From Oscillospiraceae bacterium (GTDB lineage Bacteria; Bacillota; Clostridia; Oscillospirales; Ruminococcaceae): DNA of 41,377 nt. The notes under the pieces are model-generated. The model saw only the letters and a list, made by a program, of their open reading frames with translations. It was not told the DNA's origin and ran no database searches. This document shows positions 25,176 to 31,477 of this stretch, one piece after another. Every line of letters starts with the position of its first letter. The first letter of the stretch is position 1. The position numbers and the translations under genes were made by a program. The stretch is from positions 1 to 41,377 of the forward strand of contig JAFXZM010000029.1 in the NCBI GenBank assembly GCA_017541275.1, in the 5' to 3' direction.

Positions 25176-25259
25176 CTATATCGGGATTCCAAAGGGACAA
25201 TGTCCCTTTGGCGGGGTATGGGGCGGCGCCCCATGATCAATCCGTCGGAGACACCGCTT
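25137..25259 (-). repeat. Right copy of the inverted three-hairpin element
   Basis: Read on the minus strand: the 22-base block shared with 23914-23935 (25259 down to 25238, overlapping the stop codon of the gamma-subunit gene), a mini-hairpin ATGGGGC/GCCCCAT (25218-25234), the shared CCCGCCAAAG, a hairpin AAAGGGACA / TGTCCCTTT (25191-25209) and the terminator hairpin (25137-25165). About 10 bases longer than the left copy between hairpins 2 and 3. Confidence 0.8.
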
Positions 25260-25794
25260 AACCCTGATAGTCAGCGCCGAGCTGGAGTGCCTTCATGTTG
25301 TTGTCGATCGTATGCGCACGCTTTGCGGGGGTATTCTTTTCGAGCGCCTTGCGGACGGTCTCGAAGGAGAAGATGCCGGTCTCATGCAGCAGCTTGCCGA
25401 GCAGCACGATATTCGCGCCCTTTGCGAGATTGTTCTCATCTGCGAGCTCTGTTGCGGGCACATAGAATGTGTCGATATCGGTGCGGTCGGTCTTCTGTGC
25501 GACCATGGAGCTGTCCACGAACGCCTTGCCGCCGGGCTTGACATTGCCCATAAATGCATCGAAGGACGGGCCGTTCAGGACGACGAGCAGATCCGGCTCA
25601 AGCACCTGCGGCGAGCCGATCGGCTCATCGGAGATACAAACCGAGCAGTTGCACTTGCCTCCGCGCATTTCCGGGCCGTAGCTGGGGAGCCATGAGATCT
25701 CCTTGCCCTCGAACAGTGCGCAGTATGCGAGCAGCTTTCCGGCAAACAGGATGCCCTGTCCGCCGAAGCCTGCGAGCAGAATTTCATAGGTCAT
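25258..25794 (-). CDS. korC: 2-oxoacid:ferredoxin oxidoreductase, gamma subunit
   Basis: A 178-residue protein starting MTYEILLAGFGGQGILFAGKLLA, the GGQG signature of the gamma chain, with EISWLPSYGPEMRGGKCNCSVCISD next. With alpha, beta and the ferredoxin-like delta subunit it forms the enzyme that decarboxylates 2-oxoacids to acyl-CoA using ferredoxin. The ATG overlaps the beta-subunit stop (ATGA, 25791-25794). The 2-oxoglutarate versus branched-chain 2-oxoacid specificity cannot be told from motifs alone. Its stop codon lies at the first base of the right inverted element. Confidence 0.9.
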   Translation of the reverse strand: MTYEILLAGFGGQGILFAGKLLAYCALFEGKEISWLPSYGPEMRGGKCNCSVCISDEPIGSPQVLEPDLLVVLNGPSFDAFMGNVKPGGKAFVDSSMVAQKTDRTDIDTFYVPATELADENNLAKGANIVLLGKLLHETGIFSFETVRKALEKNTPAKRAHTIDNNMKALQLGADYQG

Positions 25795-26576
25795 TTTGTG
25801 CCACCTCCCATTGCGAGCTTGTCCGCATTTGCGACCTCGATTTCAACATCCTTGTATACGCCGAGCGGGTAATACGGGATGCAGTCCTTCTGGAGGCGCT
25901 CGATGCACTCCTTCGGAGTTAGGCCCCAGTTCGACGGGCAGGTAGACAGCACCTCAACGATCGAGAAGCCGTTGCCCTTCTGCTGGTTCTCAAATGCCTT
26001 GCGGATCATCTTTTTTGTTTCGCGGATATGCGGAACGGTATCGACAGCAGTACGCACAGCGAGCGCGGTGCCGTCCAGTGTTGCGAGCATTTCGCAGACA
26101 TGGATCGGGTAGCCGGCCTTGCGCGGGTCTCTGCCGTAGGGGGAGGTCGTTGTCACCTGACCCGGCAGCGTGGTCGGGGCCATCTGACCGCCGGTCATGC
26201 CGTAGGTGCCGTTGTTGACGAACACGACAACGATGTTTTCGCCTCTGGTTGCGGCATGAACGGTCTCAGCGGTACCGATTGCGGCGAGGTCGCCGTCGCC
26301 CTGATAGGTAAAGACGTTCAGGTCCGGTCTTGCGCGCTTGACGCCGGTTGCAACGGCCGGCGCTCTGCCGTGCGGGGCCTCGATCATGTCGCAGTTGAAG
26401 TAGTTATAAGCAAAGACGGAGCAGCCGACCGGACATACGCCGACGGTTGTGCCCTCGATGCCCATTTCGTCGATGACTTCGGCGACGAGGCGGTGAATGA
26501 TGCCGTGTGTGCAGCCTGCGCAGTAGTGCAGACGGACATCGCACAGTGCATGGGGTCTTTCAAATACAACAGCCAT
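25791..26576 (-). CDS. korB: 2-oxoacid:ferredoxin oxidoreductase, beta (TPP-binding) subunit
   Basis: A 261-residue protein. HYCAGCTHGIIHRL (17-30) carries two conserved cysteines, and the thiamine diphosphate/Mg motif runs from GDGDLAAIGTAE (93-104) to VVFVNNGTYGMTGGQM (117-132). This chain binds TPP and takes part in decarboxylating the 2-oxoacid. Its start overlaps the alpha-subunit stop by one base (TAATG), so the subunits should be made in equal amounts. Confidence 0.93.
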   Translation of the reverse strand: MAVVFERPHALCDVRLHYCAGCTHGIIHRLVAEVIDEMGIEGTTVGVCPVGCSVFAYNYFNCDMIEAPHGRAPAVATGVKRARPDLNVFTYQGDGDLAAIGTAETVHAATRGENIVVVFVNNGTYGMTGGQMAPTTLPGQVTTTSPYGRDPRKAGYPIHVCEMLATLDGTALAVRTAVDTVPHIRETKKMIRKAFENQQKGNGFSIVEVLSTCPSNWGLTPKECIERLQKDCIPYYPLGVYKDVEIEVANADKLAMGGGTK

Positions 26577-27637
26577 TACTGAGCACCTCCGTTCAGCTTT
26601 CTGAGTTCGTTCAGCACCTCATTCGGGGAGGGAACGACGCCGCCGGTTCTGCCAAAGAAGGAGACCGGGATCTTGCAGTCAAGAGCGAGCTTGACATCGT
26701 CGATCATCTGGCCCATGTTCATTTCGACAGAGAGCACAGCCTTGGCATTTTTGGTAGCCTCGACGAGCTGCTTCTTCGGGAACGGCCAGAGCGTGACCGG
26801 ACGGAACAGACCGGCCTTGATGCCCTCAGCTCTTGCCTTGTTGACGGCGGACTTTGCGACGCGGGAGGTTGCGCCGAATGCGGTAATGACGATCTCGGCG
26901 TCATCGCAGAGGTAGGTTTCGGCCTCGGATTCATTTTCTTCGATGAGGGCATAGCGCTCATAGCGCTTTCTGACCTGTTCTTCGAGGTCGGCAGCTTCGA
27001 TGTACAGCGAGTTGACGATATGGTGCTCACGCTTCATTTCGGTGCCGCATGCAGCCCACGAGGAGTTATCGGCCTGCGAAGCGGAGATCTCCGGGAACTC
27101 GACCGGCTCCATCATCTGACCGAGCAGACCGTCGGAGAGCAGCATAACCGGCATGCGGTACTTCTCAGCGAGATCAAATGCACGGACGACCATATTGACG
27201 ACCTCCTGCACGGAATTCGGAGCGAGGATGATGAGGCGGAAGTCGCCGTGACCCAGACCCTTTGTAGCCTGCCAGTAGTCCTGCTGCGAGGGCTGAATGG
27301 AGCCCAGACCGGGGCCGCCGCGCTCGACATTGACGATGAGGCAGGGAACGTCGGAGCCTGCGATATAGGAGATGCCCTCAGACTTCAGCGAAATTCCGGG
27401 GGAGGAGGAGGAGGTCATGACACGGGTGCCGGTGCCGCCTGCGCCGAGAACCATGTTGATGGCAGCGACCTCAGACTCCGCCTGAAGGAACACGCCGCCG
27501 CGTTTTGGCATCTGCTTGGAGAGATATTCAGACAGCTCGGTCTGCGGGGTGATGGGGTAGCCGAAGAAACATTTGCAGCCAGCGCGGATTGCAGCTTCTG
27601 CGAGTGCTTCATTGCCCTTCATTAAAACTTTTTCCAA
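26576..27637 (-). CDS. korA: 2-oxoacid:ferredoxin oxidoreductase, alpha subunit
   Basis: A 353-residue protein beginning EKVLMKGNEALAEAAIRAGC after the initiator, with GYPITPQTELSEYL, the TRVMTSSSSPGISLKSEG core and a C-terminal transketolase-like part (ETYLCDDAEIVITAFGATSR ... LFRPVTLWPFPKK). The start appears to be TTG at 27637, with AAAGGA 11 nt upstream; the next in-frame ATG (27622) would remove the conserved EKVL segment and lie too far from a ribosome binding site. Clostridial homologues are variously called KorA or VorB, so the substrate is open. Confidence 0.93.
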   Translation of the reverse strand: MEKVLMKGNEALAEAAIRAGCKCFFGYPITPQTELSEYLSKQMPKRGGVFLQAESEVAAINMVLGAGGTGTRVMTSSSSPGISLKSEGISYIAGSDVPCLIVNVERGGPGLGSIQPSQQDYWQATKGLGHGDFRLIILAPNSVQEVVNMVVRAFDLAEKYRMPVMLLSDGLLGQMMEPVEFPEISASQADNSSWAACGTEMKREHHIVNSLYIEAADLEEQVRKRYERYALIEENESEAETYLCDDAEIVITAFGATSRVAKSAVNKARAEGIKAGLFRPVTLWPFPKKQLVEATKNAKAVLSVEMNMGQMIDDVKLALDCKIPVSFFGRTGGVVPSPNEVLNELRKLNGGAQ

Positions 27638-27658
27638 TGAAAACTCATTCCTTTCTGA

Positions 27659-27865
27659 TTATTTTTCGATTACGATGGCACAGTCCGGACACATCATAGC
27701 GCACATGGCACAGCCGATACATGCGCTTTCATCCGTACAGTAAGCCGTGAAAACGCCTTCTTTGTTGCGCTTTTCATGCTGGATCGCGACGATTTTCTTC
27801 GGACATGCTGTCGTGCAGAGCTCACAGCCCTTGCAGCGGTCGAAGATGACGCTCATCTTTGCCAT
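27659..27865 (-). CDS. korD: 4Fe-4S ferredoxin-like delta subunit of the oxidoreductase
   Basis: A protein of about 68 residues with two [4Fe-4S] motifs, CKGCELCTTACP and CIGCAMCAMMCP. As the first gene of the four-gene operon it should pass electrons from the TPP site to ferredoxin. The ATG at 27865 (MAKMSVIFDRCKGC) is preferred; an in-frame ATG at 27877 lies directly on the AAAGGA ribosome binding site, while 27865 has a rather long 12-nt gap, like the TTG of the alpha subunit. Confidence 0.9.
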   Translation of the reverse strand: MAKMSVIFDRCKGCELCTTACPKKIVAIQHEKRNKEGVFTAYCTDESACIGCAMCAMMCPDCAIVIEK

Positions 27866-27945
27866 AGATTTAACCATTCCTTTCTGTTCTGGAATTCAAG
27901 GCTTCTTTTCCGGTCCGGCGGGAGCCACCAAAGCCTTACCTGTCT

Positions 27946-27974
27946 ATTATAGCATATTATTCGGAAAAGTGCAA
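27946..27974 (-). promoter_or_regulatory. Promoter of the 2-oxoacid oxidoreductase operon
   Basis: On the minus strand: -35 TTGCAC (27974-27969), 17-nt spacer, -10 TATAAT (27951-27946). About 48 nt around it closely match the miaB promoter at 29943-29997 in inverted orientation. The leader to the first gene is about 70 nt. Confidence 0.85.
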
Positions 27975-28027
27975 TGGGCGCAGAGAAAAAAATAGCCGGT
28001 TAGGTTTCATGGGAGGAAAAACCGGAG

Positions 28028-28042
28028 GCCGGCACTGCCGGC
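28028..28042. repeat. Small GC-rich inverted repeat
   Basis: GCCGGCA (28028-28034), one base, TGCCGGC (28036-28042). It lies in the 250-nt gap between the oxidoreductase promoter and the dockerin-cluster terminator. Nothing else I can support lies in that gap besides the two elements named. Confidence 0.4.
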
Positions 28043-28111
28043 TTATAGCATATTTCTTTTGCTTTTTCAAGTGCGGAATCGTGTCTGTGCGGTTTTTTCT
28101 CATTTCCCGCG

Positions 28112-28162
28112 CATAAAACAAAGAGCCGCCCGCACCGGTTCGCTCTGTCCGGTGCGGGCGGG
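28112..28162 (-). terminator. Terminator of the dockerin-like cluster
   Basis: On the minus strand a perfect 13-bp stem, CCGCCCGCACCGG (28161-28149) with CCGGTGCGGGCGG (28138-28126), 10-nt loop, followed by CTCTTTGTTTT. It lies about 60 nt after the last dockerin stop codon. Confidence 0.9.
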
Positions 28163-28220
28163 GGATTTAATAATAGATCGTCCAAGTGAAGGTAAATTCG
28201 TGACCGATATAGTCCTCTTT

Positions 28221-28742
28221 TCATTGTCTTGCCCTCCCTTTTTGCTCGAATTCCGGAATGACCACATGAGACCGGTCAATTTTTTCCCAGTTTTCCTCAT
28301 CTTCCAGCATTTCCTCGATTGAATCGTAAGGATGCCCTGCGAGCTTCATAACATAATATTTCAAAATGAACTGCGCGTCTCTGGCATCAACAGGATCGGT
28401 TATAACGGTCTCAGTCCCCGGAATATTGCATCTGTGACCGTTTTCGTCAATATAGAAGTCAGCAACGGTCACTGAATAATCGTAATGATGAACAATATTC
28501 GCAAGGCGGTACTGTTCTTCCGTCACAAACTGAAGCGGATTAAAAGTGGCAACAGACTGAACATAGAGCTTCAGCGCAAGACTTGCATCCTTTGCCGTAA
28601 TCTCCCCGTCCATGTCCACATCGCCGGGCTGGTAGGTCTGTTTTGTTTCCGGCGCGGCGGTTTCCTCCGCGAAAGCCGGTGCAGTGAGCGCACAGCAGCC
28701 AAGCACGGCCGCACTCAGAATGGCTAGAATCTTCTTTTTCAT
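28221..28742 (-). CDS. Secreted dockerin-like protein (third of three)
   Basis: A 173-residue protein. A signal peptide (MKKKILAILSAAVLGCCALT, cleavage near AFA-EE at about 27) leads to a dockerin first repeat with a good calcium loop, GDVDMDGEITAKDA, and helix SLALKLYVQSVA. After a longer insert (VTEEQYRLANIVHHYDYSV...) a second repeat-like part follows (VDARDAQFILKYYVMKLAG) whose calcium loop is not canonical, then an acidic tail. Dockerins bind cohesins on scaffoldins; no enzyme module is attached here. ATG at 28742 follows AAGGAGGAG; its ATGA overlaps the stop of the preceding paralogue. The frame continues 17 codons beyond the TGA to TAA at 28167. Confidence 0.82.
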   Translation of the reverse strand: MKKKILAILSAAVLGCCALTAPAFAEETAAPETKQTYQPGDVDMDGEITAKDASLALKLYVQSVATFNPLQFVTEEQYRLANIVHHYDYSVTVADFYIDENGHRCNIPGTETVITDPVDARDAQFILKYYVMKLAGHPYDSIEEMLEDEENWEKIDRSHVVIPEFEQKGRARQ

Positions 28743-29602
28743 AAAAACTCCTCCTTGATGTTTTTCAGCCATGGGCACATTTTCGTGATGACCTCATCCA
28801 TTGTCGTATTCTTCCCGGCAGTATGATCAACCGCATACCTTAAAATACAGGTTGCATCCCATATTGTTGGCCGCTGTCCCGACTGGTTTTCGAGGTGAAT
28901 CACAACAGAGAGAGAAAGCTGCTGTTCAATCAGACGGCTTTCTTTATTTGCAAGCTGATCCACATAATCCTGAAGTGCCATTAACGCATCCTTCGCCGTA
29001 ATCTCCCCGTCCATGTCCACATCGCCGGGCTGATAGGTCTGTTCTGTTTCCGGCGCGGCGGTTTCCTCCGCGAAAGCCGTTGCAGTGAGCGCACAGCAGC
29101 CCAGCACGGCCGCGCTCAGAATGGCTAGAATCTTCTTTTTCATAATAACTCCTCCTTATGCAGCACCATACGTTGTATTCGTAACCTCTTTTCATTTCTG
29201 CTTTTTATCCCACCAAGGACCATTTTTCAATTGTTCCGCCTGGTAGGGGAAAAACGAATCAAGCTGTTCCTGCGTCCAGCCGGCAAGCTTTCTGACACTG
29301 TACTGCAAGATCAACTGCGCATCGACTACATACACCTTCCCCGGTGTTTCCAGTCCAAGCACATGACTCAGCTCGATTTGCTCGTCAGTCATAAAGATGT
29401 CCGGATGTCCGGCAATCGTTCTAACATATCCTTTTAGTGTGCGCAGTGCATCCTTCGCCGTAATCTCCCCGTCCATGTCCACATCGCCGGGCTGGTAGGT
29501 CTGTTCTGTTTCCGGCGCGGCGGTTTCCTCCGCGAAAGCCGGTGCAGTGAGCGCACAGCAGCCCAGCACGGCCGCGCTCAGCATCGCAAGAATCTTTTTC
29601 AT
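28585..29602. repeat. Three direct repeats of about 155 bp (5' halves of the dockerin-like genes)
   Basis: Near-identical DNA copies at 28585-28742, 28986-29143 and 29448-29602, each covering the start codon, signal peptide and first dockerin repeat. Only a few base differences are seen between copies, many fewer than in the sequences between them (about 245-305 bp), which can be aligned only as protein. This suggests recent duplication with diversification of the 3' parts, or gene conversion of the 5' parts. Confidence 0.85.
28739..29143 (-). CDS. Secreted dockerin-like protein (second of three)
   Basis: A 134-residue protein with nearly the same signal peptide and first dockerin repeat as its neighbours (GDVDMDGEITAKDALMALQDYVDQLA), then a divergent part (LIEQQLSLSVVIHLENQSG) and a weak second repeat (IWDATCILRYAVDHTAG). 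The second calcium loop lacks the Asp pattern. It ends with a short helix rich in Met/Lys. AAGGAGGAG lies upstream. It overlaps the downstream paralogue by 4 nt, so the two are translationally coupled. Whether it binds a cohesin cannot be said from sequence alone. Confidence 0.8.
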   Translation of the reverse strand: MKKKILAILSAAVLGCCALTATAFAEETAAPETEQTYQPGDVDMDGEITAKDALMALQDYVDQLANKESRLIEQQLSLSVVIHLENQSGQRPTIWDATCILRYAVDHTAGKNTTMDEVITKMCPWLKNIKEEFL

Positions 29603-29605
29603 CAT
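29192..29605 (-). CDS. Secreted dockerin-like protein (first of three)
   Basis: A 137-residue protein. Signal peptide MMKKILAMLSAAVLGCCALT, then EETAAPETEQTYQP, the calcium loop GDVDMDGEITAKDA with helix LRTLKGYVRTIAG, a middle part (MTDEQIELSHVLGLETPGKV) and the second repeat VVDAQLILQYSVRKLAG. The second loop aligns to a dockerin loop but has lost the acidic ligands. ATG at 29605 is placed by AAAGGAGGG; an upstream in-frame extension to 29704 runs across the promoter and was rejected. First gene of the cluster, behind a promoter at 29660-29688. Confidence 0.82.
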   Translation of the reverse strand: MMKKILAMLSAAVLGCCALTAPAFAEETAAPETEQTYQPGDVDMDGEITAKDALRTLKGYVRTIAGHPDIFMTDEQIELSHVLGLETPGKVYVVDAQLILQYSVRKLAGWTQEQLDSFFPYQAEQLKNGPWWDKKQK

Positions 29606-29659
29606 AATAAGCCCTCCTTTTGTGTTCTGAGAAGGCAGCCTTGCCTGCCCTCTGATTAT

Positions 29660-29688
29660 AGTATAACACACTCCCCGCCAAATGGCAA
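29660..29688 (-). promoter_or_regulatory. Promoter of the dockerin-like cluster
   Basis: On the minus strand: -35 TTGCCA (29688-29683), 17-nt spacer, -10 TATACT (29665-29660). A second TATAAT-like hexamer overlaps just downstream. Confidence 0.7.
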
Positions 29689-29921
29689 CGCGCAGACCGC
29701 ACAAATTTCACCGGCATTTCCTGTGCAGAGTATCCATAAGCAGTGTGTGTCATGCAAGGCATGTCTTTTACTATATAAGTACCGTTTTGCGGGGAAATGT
29801 TACATCTTTCCGAAAGTTTCAGCGAACTCCACAAAATCCGGCCGCAGCGTTTGTATACTTTGCCTTTCTGAATCTGCCCTCTGTCTATAAGGACACCGAT
29901 TCTGCCCCCATGCTGTCTGAC

Positions 29922-29958
29922 TGTAATTTTTTCTGACCGCGTGTAATTTTTTTCTGAC
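29922..29958 (+). repeat. Two-copy T-rich tandem repeat upstream of the miaB promoter
   Basis: TGTAATTTTTTCTGAC (29922-29937) is repeated as TGTAATTTTTTTCTGAC (29942-29958), a 20-bp period. It lies directly upstream of the -35 and might act as an UP-like or bent-DNA element. The rest of the gap 29689-29921 is A/T-mixed and holds nothing I can support as a gene. Confidence 0.5.
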
Positions 29959-29966
29959 TGCGCCCA

Positions 29967-29995
29967 TTGCGCTTTTCGTCATAATATGCTATAAT
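29967..29995 (+). promoter_or_regulatory. Promoter of miaB
   Basis: -35 TTGCGC (29967-29972), 17-nt spacer, -10 TATAAT (29990-29995). It is a near copy of the oxidoreductase-operon promoter (27974-27946, minus), including upstream TGCGCCCATTGC and ATAATATGCTATAATA. Confidence 0.85.
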
Positions 29996-30046
29996 ATAGG
30001 TTGGATTATTGCGCACGGGCTGCCGTGAAGAAAGGATGTTCACCAA

Positions 30047-31429
30047 ATGGCACAGTCAAAGCAGAACAGCATACAGATCAGAGAGGGCATCCGTGCGGTG
30101 CTGGAAACCTTTACGCATACGCCGAAGGCGCATGTCCGGAGCTTTGGCTGTCAGCTCAATTTCTGCGACGGCGAGAAATACAAGGGCATCCTGCACGATC
30201 TCGGCTATGAGCTGACCGATACGCCGGAGGAGGCCGATGTGATTTTATATAATGCATGCGCGGTGCGTGCGCATGCGGAGTCGCGGGTTATCGGACAGCT
30301 CGGCGCGCTGAAGCCGATCAAAGAGAAGAACCCGCGTCTGATCGTCGGGCTTTGCGGCTGCATGGCTGAGGAGGCGGAGGTGCGGGCGCTGCTGAAAAAG
30401 TCATATCCGTTTGTCAGGCTGGTGCTCGGCGCCGGTGCGATGGAGCGCCTGCCGGAAAGCCTGCTCGCGGTTTATCAGGGTCAGAAGCATTGTGAAGCAC
30501 TGGAATTCGCCGGCCTGCCGGACGAATCGCTGCCGACGGTGCGTGACAGCAGCTTTCAGGCGAGCGTACCGGTCATGTACGGCTGCAACAACTTCTGCAC
30601 CTACTGCATTGTGCCGTATGTGCGCGGCAGAGAGCGCAGCCGGCAGCCGGAGGCGATCGAGCAGGAGGTGCGCGGACTGGTCGGGCAGGGTGTCAAAGAG
30701 ATTCTGCTGCTGGGACAGAACGTCAACTCTTACGGCAGAGGGTTGGAGCAGGAGATCAATTTTCCGGAGCTGCTGCGCCGGCTGGATGCGATCGAGGGGG
30801 ATTATTTTATCCGCTTCATGAGCTCGCATCCCAAGGACGCGACGCCGGAGCTGATTGACACGATGCTGGAATCGAAGCATATCGAGCATCATCTGCATCT
30901 GCCGGTGCAGTGCGGCAGCAACCGTGTGCTGAAGGAGATGAACCGGAATTATACTGTTGAGAAATATCTGGAGCTGATCGACTACACCCGCGCCAAGGCA
31001 CCGGATTTCGGTTTTTCCAGTGATCTGATTGTCGGCTTCCCGACCGAGACCGATGCAGATTTTGAAGGAACCATGAATATCATCGAGTATGTGAAATACG
31101 ATAATCTGTATACATTCATTTACAGCCCGCGCAGCGGCACCAAGGCTGCTGAAATGCCGTTTGTCTCGACGCAGGAGCAGATTGCGGCGCGCATGAGCAG
31201 ACTGCTGAAGCGGCAGCGGGAGATCTCCGAGGCGTTCAATGCGAGATTCCTGCATAAGACCGTGCGGTTTCTTGCGGAAAAACGAGACCCGGAGACCGGC
31301 CTGCTGCTGGGCAAAACCCGCGAGGGACTGGTGCTGGAAGCCGCCGGAACGCCGGAGGATATCGGACGGCTGCTGCATGTGAAGGTCACGGGCGTGAAAA
31401 ACTGGGCACTGACGGGAGCGCTTCTGTGA
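30047..31429 (+). CDS. miaB: tRNA-2-methylthio-N6-dimethylallyladenosine synthase MiaB
   Basis: A 460-residue radical-SAM methylthiotransferase. The N-terminal domain carries three cluster cysteines: Cys35 (FGCQLN), Cys71 (NACAVR) and Cys105 (GCMAEE). The radical-SAM motif CNNFCTYC (180-187) is followed by VPYVRGRERSR. A C-terminal TRAM domain (about 395-458) binds RNA. MiaB adds the 2-methylthio group to i6A37 of tRNAs, after MiaA has made i6A; miaA is present at the end of this window. AAAGGA lies 10 nt before the ATG. First gene of the miaB-mutS-mutL-miaA region. Confidence 0.97.
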   Translation: MAQSKQNSIQIREGIRAVLETFTHTPKAHVRSFGCQLNFCDGEKYKGILHDLGYELTDTPEEADVILYNACAVRAHAESRVIGQLGALKPIKEKNPRLIVGLCGCMAEEAEVRALLKKSYPFVRLVLGAGAMERLPESLLAVYQGQKHCEALEFAGLPDESLPTVRDSSFQASVPVMYGCNNFCTYCIVPYVRGRERSRQPEAIEQEVRGLVGQGVKEILLLGQNVNSYGRGLEQEINFPELLRRLDAIEGDYFIRFMSSHPKDATPELIDTMLESKHIEHHLHLPVQCGSNRVLKEMNRNYTVEKYLELIDYTRAKAPDFGFSSDLIVGFPTETDADFEGTMNIIEYVKYDNLYTFIYSPRSGTKAAEMPFVSTQEQIAARMSRLLKRQREISEAFNARFLHKTVRFLAEKRDPETGLLLGKTREGLVLEAAGTPEDIGRLLHVKVTGVKNWALTGALL

Positions 31430-31477
31430 TCCCGCTGCAATATCAAAAAATATAAACGGAAAGTGAGGGGATCATTT

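Noticed and set aside
23914..25259. Classical insertion sequence bounded by the inverted copies
   Set aside because: No transposase frame lies between the copies and no target-site duplication was found; only the wording 'island' is supported.
26507..27625. Long plus-strand open frame opposite the alpha subunit of the oxidoreductase
   Set aside because: The minus-strand product has clear family motifs and coupled starts; the plus-strand frame has none.
28221..28223. TGA as a selenocysteine codon in the last dockerin-like gene
   Set aside because: No thiol-redox context surrounds the codon, and a strong terminator stem rather than a selenocysteine insertion element follows. Mutation or low-level readthrough is simpler.
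28000..28224. Minus-strand open frame of 74 codons overlapping the last dockerin stop as ATGA, with a good-looking GGGAGG upstream
   Set aside because: It runs straight through the strong terminator hairpin and beyond, and the GGGAGG is part of the preceding gene's coding sequence. The in-frame 17-codon extension of the dockerin gene explains the same stretch better.
28585..29602. Possible CRISPR-like or other array from the three direct repeats
   Set aside because: The repeats are about 155 bp long, protein coding, and explained by gene duplication.
29682..29936. Plus-strand open frame of 84 codons in the gap before miaB
   Set aside because: No ribosome binding site, no family resemblance, biased composition, and it begins within the dockerin-cluster promoter.
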